Assembly (NCBI RefSeq): GCF_933775445.1
Contig: NC_065875.1
Location: 19,157,555-19,221,554 of the forward strand
DNA from: Argentina anserina
Taxonomy: Eukaryota; Streptophyta; Magnoliopsida; Rosales; Rosaceae
Direction of reading: 5' to 3'
Length of the DNA: 64,000 bases
The first letter of the stretch is position 1. Each line of letters begins with the position of its first letter. Below are positions 56,783 through 64,000 of the stretch, in pieces. The notes under the pieces were generated by a model, which worked only from the letters and a program-made list of their open reading frames with translations, was not told where the DNA came from and ran no database searches. A program made the translations under genes and the position numbers.

Positions 56783-58987
56783 TCAAGTTTCCCTTCTGGT
56801 AGATCTCTTGCGGGGAGCAGCATCTTCCTTCTCAGTCTCATTCGCCTTCACTCCACTACTTATTCTGCTTCCCTGATTGGTGGCAATTTCTGCAGCCGCT
56901 CCCCTGTAACGTTCATGAGCAGCAACCTGCAAAGTGCAGGGCAAAATGAGTTTACAAGTGTAATAGTTCTGTATGACTATATCAGAAATCATAATCGGTA
57001 TAGAGAAATGCAAATATATGCAATGTGTAATAATTCAGTATGACTATTAGCATACCGCAGGTTGTTTCACTTGTCTGCCACCAAAAAGGATTTTGTAGAG
57101 AACTGTCAACAAAATGACCACAACGGATACAATGACACCAGTTGTCATATTGGGCTGTTTTTCTGCTTTCTCAATTAGATCCTGCATGAGTAAAGCATTA
57201 TATATAACCAATGCCTAAGACATTCTACTAGATCAGTTCAGAAATGTATATGAAGAGGATACAAAAAATGTCTGAACGTGAGCTTACAATGATCTTGGGT
57301 TTGTATGCATCCAAGAAAGAAATACCTGCCATCTTGTAGAGAAGATTAAATATCATCTTCTGCAAGTATTAGTCCATAAGAAGTGTTAGGTATGAAATAC
57401 TAAAGATTAGTACCAGCAAAATAAACTAAAAAATTAAGAGGATGAATTCGAGATATATTACATGAATGCTCGAGAATTCAAATGAAAGACCTGCAGCTGC
57501 TTCCTCAGCCCTTTGCCTTTCCTTTTCAACATTAAACTTTGGCTTCCATGTTGTTCTCCTATAAGATTCGGCAACCTTCTCATTATCAGCTATTAGAATG
57601 TTGTCAAACAATATGCCATCCTGCATTGTCCATATCTCAATGCCAATGGCAGCTATGTGTTCAAACTCGGGTTTATCAGTCTTAAAGTAATGAGGGTTTG
57701 GGATCTGCTGAGGTTTCCAGATACCCTTGTAATTGGGATTCTTAATAAGAGGACGGTGCCATTTTCCTTTATAAGCAGGATTTCTCTTCATTGGCCTCTT
57801 CCATTTTCCACAACCAGGTGCTGAGGAGCACTTAGGGTTTTCCATCATTGGTGATTCCCATTCACCATCCTCTTCATCATCCCAATCCTCTGGCTTTGTC
57901 GCCTCAGGGTCATCAATCTGGTGAGGCTCATCATCCAACCATCCATCAGGTTTCTCAGCCTCCTCATCTTCAATTTCTATTGGAGCACTTTCATCCCAAT
58001 TATCAGGCTTCACAGCATTTGGATCAGGAATCTTTGGCCGATCGTCCCAATCCTCCGGCTTCTTATCATTTGGATCAGGAATGGTCTTGGTTGGAATCAA
58101 TGCAGGTTTAAAATCTTGAGCAGAAAGGAACCTAGCCTTCTTCTTCTCCTCCCCATCTACCAAAATTCTAACCTCACTATCAGCTTTCACTATTGCAGTG
58201 TAGACATGGGTGAGTTTGTCATCAGGCACAGTTGGAGTGTTCTTGAGATGATGCTCAACATACTCACCACTCTTGGGGTTCTTGTGCTTAAAAATGAAAT
58301 GAACCCTATTCGTGGTGCTACATTTATCAGGTCCAAACATAATCGAATATGGAGAATCATTATCAAACCCTTCCGGTTTCCAACCAGCCTCCTGTGGCCG
58401 GAGGTACTTCAAGTAAGCACCACCACATTCAAGGCCCTTCTGTAGCCGAACCTCGAACTGCAACACAATAATTCTTCCCTTAAGGCTCACAGCCTCATCT
58501 AGCTCTTTCACTAGGGCATACTTCCTCGCTTTCTCACTCACTAGGAGGCCATAATCATCATGCTCCTCACTCTTTGATAGTTTCCACACACCTATATTTT
58601 ACGGTCACATCAATACACACAAATCACACAGTGAAACTGACGTAGCCCTAGCTAGACTCACATCAACACATTTGATTAAATATACGAAACAGGGACTAAG
58701 GTGAACCCTAACCTTTGTACTCATCTTTGGCAGAAACGATCCAGCGGCCTTCGAATGACTCATTGAACGGCTCGTAAAAGATCTGGATACGATCATCAAT
58801 TGTGTTTCAGAGTAGGAAAGAGTGAGAGGGAGAAGAAGAATGCATGAGTATTGATAATGGAGAAGAGTGAAAGGAGGGTTACAGCATTGAGGTCGTGGTT
58901 TTGAGAAGCGTGGATCTGAAAGGGGAAGGAAGCTGCGATGAGTAGCAGTAATGGCCGAAGCTCAGTAATCTTAGGCCTCCCTTCCAT
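56783..58987 (-). CDS. CNX: Calnexin
   Basis: ER membrane lectin chaperone that holds monoglucosylated glycoproteins until folded. Six exons on the minus strand (58987-58883, 58782-58713, 58591-57462, 57359-57288, 57181-57056, 56926-56783) join in frame to 548 residues. The N-terminal signal peptide reads LRPLLLLIAASFPFQIHA. The lectin domain follows (IFYEPFNESFEGRW, CGGAYLKYLRP, FGPDKCSTTNRVHFIFKHKN with the lectin Cys). Next is the P-domain arm with four IPDPNDKKPEDWDD-type and four GKWHRPLIKNPNYKG-type repeats. Then come EIWTMQDGILFDNILIAD, one membrane helix (TTGVIVSVVVVILLTVLYKI) and a cytosolic tail ending KRSTRRET, of which RRET is basic but not a classic KKXX. The alternative donor after GCAG of exon 3 would shift the frame, so I rejected it. 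Complete and intact. Confidence 0.96.
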
Positions 58988-59680
58988 CAATACCACAAAA
59001 GCTCAGTCAATTAAAACCGAGAGAAAGATACGAGTGAGAGACGTATATATTTGATTGGGATCTTGTTATAATGGTAAACTGAAGAGAGAAGGCCTTCAAT
59101 TATAGAAACAATTATTCCTAGCCAACGAAAACATGTACACGCACAAACTCACACGCTGAACCTATGCATTTAGCTTATGAAACAAAGCCTTGTAAACCTC
59201 TAAGTATATATAATCATCCCACCTTACAAAGGATCAATTCAATCCAACCTAGCAGGCGGAGCTGATTTAGCAGCCAGTGGATTCGATATAGCAGGCAAGG
59301 ATAATATTTTAGTAGTCAACAGACAGGAACAGACTTCATCTTCTCACTCTTGAGGATGAAATTCTGCTACGATTATACCAAGTACCTCACAGTTTTGGTC
59401 TACTTATGCATAAAACTTGCTAATGCCATACATTTTCACAATGTATCAATCTCAGATGCATGGCCAAACTATGTAATGAGAACCATATAAGTTTCACATC
59501 AGCTTGGATTCCGATCAATATGAGAATAATTTACCAAAGCAAATCATACAATTTGGCAGCATACTAACATTTCTCATGGAAATTCTGAGATCTACTTGGT
59601 AGCTACTTCAGTAAACTTGCCCAGCGGAAAAAAAAAAAGAGCTACTACTGTAGTTCATGACCTTGCTCTTCATTTCCAAA
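58988..59680. other. Intergenic between calnexin and MCM2
   Basis: Calnexin promoter side and MCM2 3' flank, about 690 bp. No gene seen; no clear TATA element identified for calnexin. Confidence 0.5.

Positions 59681-64000
<4,320 letters not shown>

Overview
The window is nuclear DNA of a flowering plant, most likely a eudicot. Genes have many short introns with GT/AG borders, the intergenic DNA is AT-rich, and it is packed with plant transposon families (hAT, PIF/Harbinger, MULE-like, Copia, TRIM, MITEs). The genes (RBOHB, calnexin, MCM2, a DYW-class PPR, a PADRE/DUF4228 protein) are ordinary plant genes. A Rosaceae source is possible but is only an impression. There is no operon structure; the genes are independent transcription units.

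Layout. 1-16 kb has no ordinary host gene. It holds a 220-bp hAT MITE, a CACTA-like end, a 134-bp tandem duplication, a fold-back element, a complete 615-bp TRIM retrotransposon, a 2.5-kb terminal-inverted-repeat element that has captured several exons of the splicing-factor gene BUD13, a G-box-bearing MITE and a decayed 3.6-kb Harbinger element. 16.3-20.1 kb is a complete ten-exon NADPH oxidase gene (RBOHB type). 20-30 kb is mostly intergenic, with an 86-bp tandem array, two 0.6-kb hAT-like elements, a partial duplicate of a locus 11 kb away, a small conserved-looking gene (25.7-26.2 kb) and a Helitron-like 3' end. 30.6-33.85 kb is a structurally intact hAT element with an 843-codon transposase and perfect 8-bp target duplications. 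35.4-37.8 kb holds a truncated SWEET sugar-transporter fragment and a complete two-exon VTT/SNARE-associated protein gene. 38.4-42.1 kb is a decayed PIF/Harbinger element with an internal 145-bp minisatellite. 42.7-43.5 kb is a MULE-like element with a 9-bp target duplication. 46.8-50.8 kb is a decayed Copia element with very short LTRs. 52-64 kb is gene-rich: PADRE protein (+), PPR-DYW (+), calnexin (-) and MCM2 (-, running off the right edge).

No single new pathway stands out. The strongest signal is the transposon record. Nine elements have end points fixed by inverted or long terminal repeats plus flanking direct repeats, one of them carries a multi-exon host gene fragment, and there are nested insertions, MITEs close to the starts of two genes, and a partial duplication of a gene end. 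All calls come from reading the sequence; family names rest on recognised motifs, not database searches.
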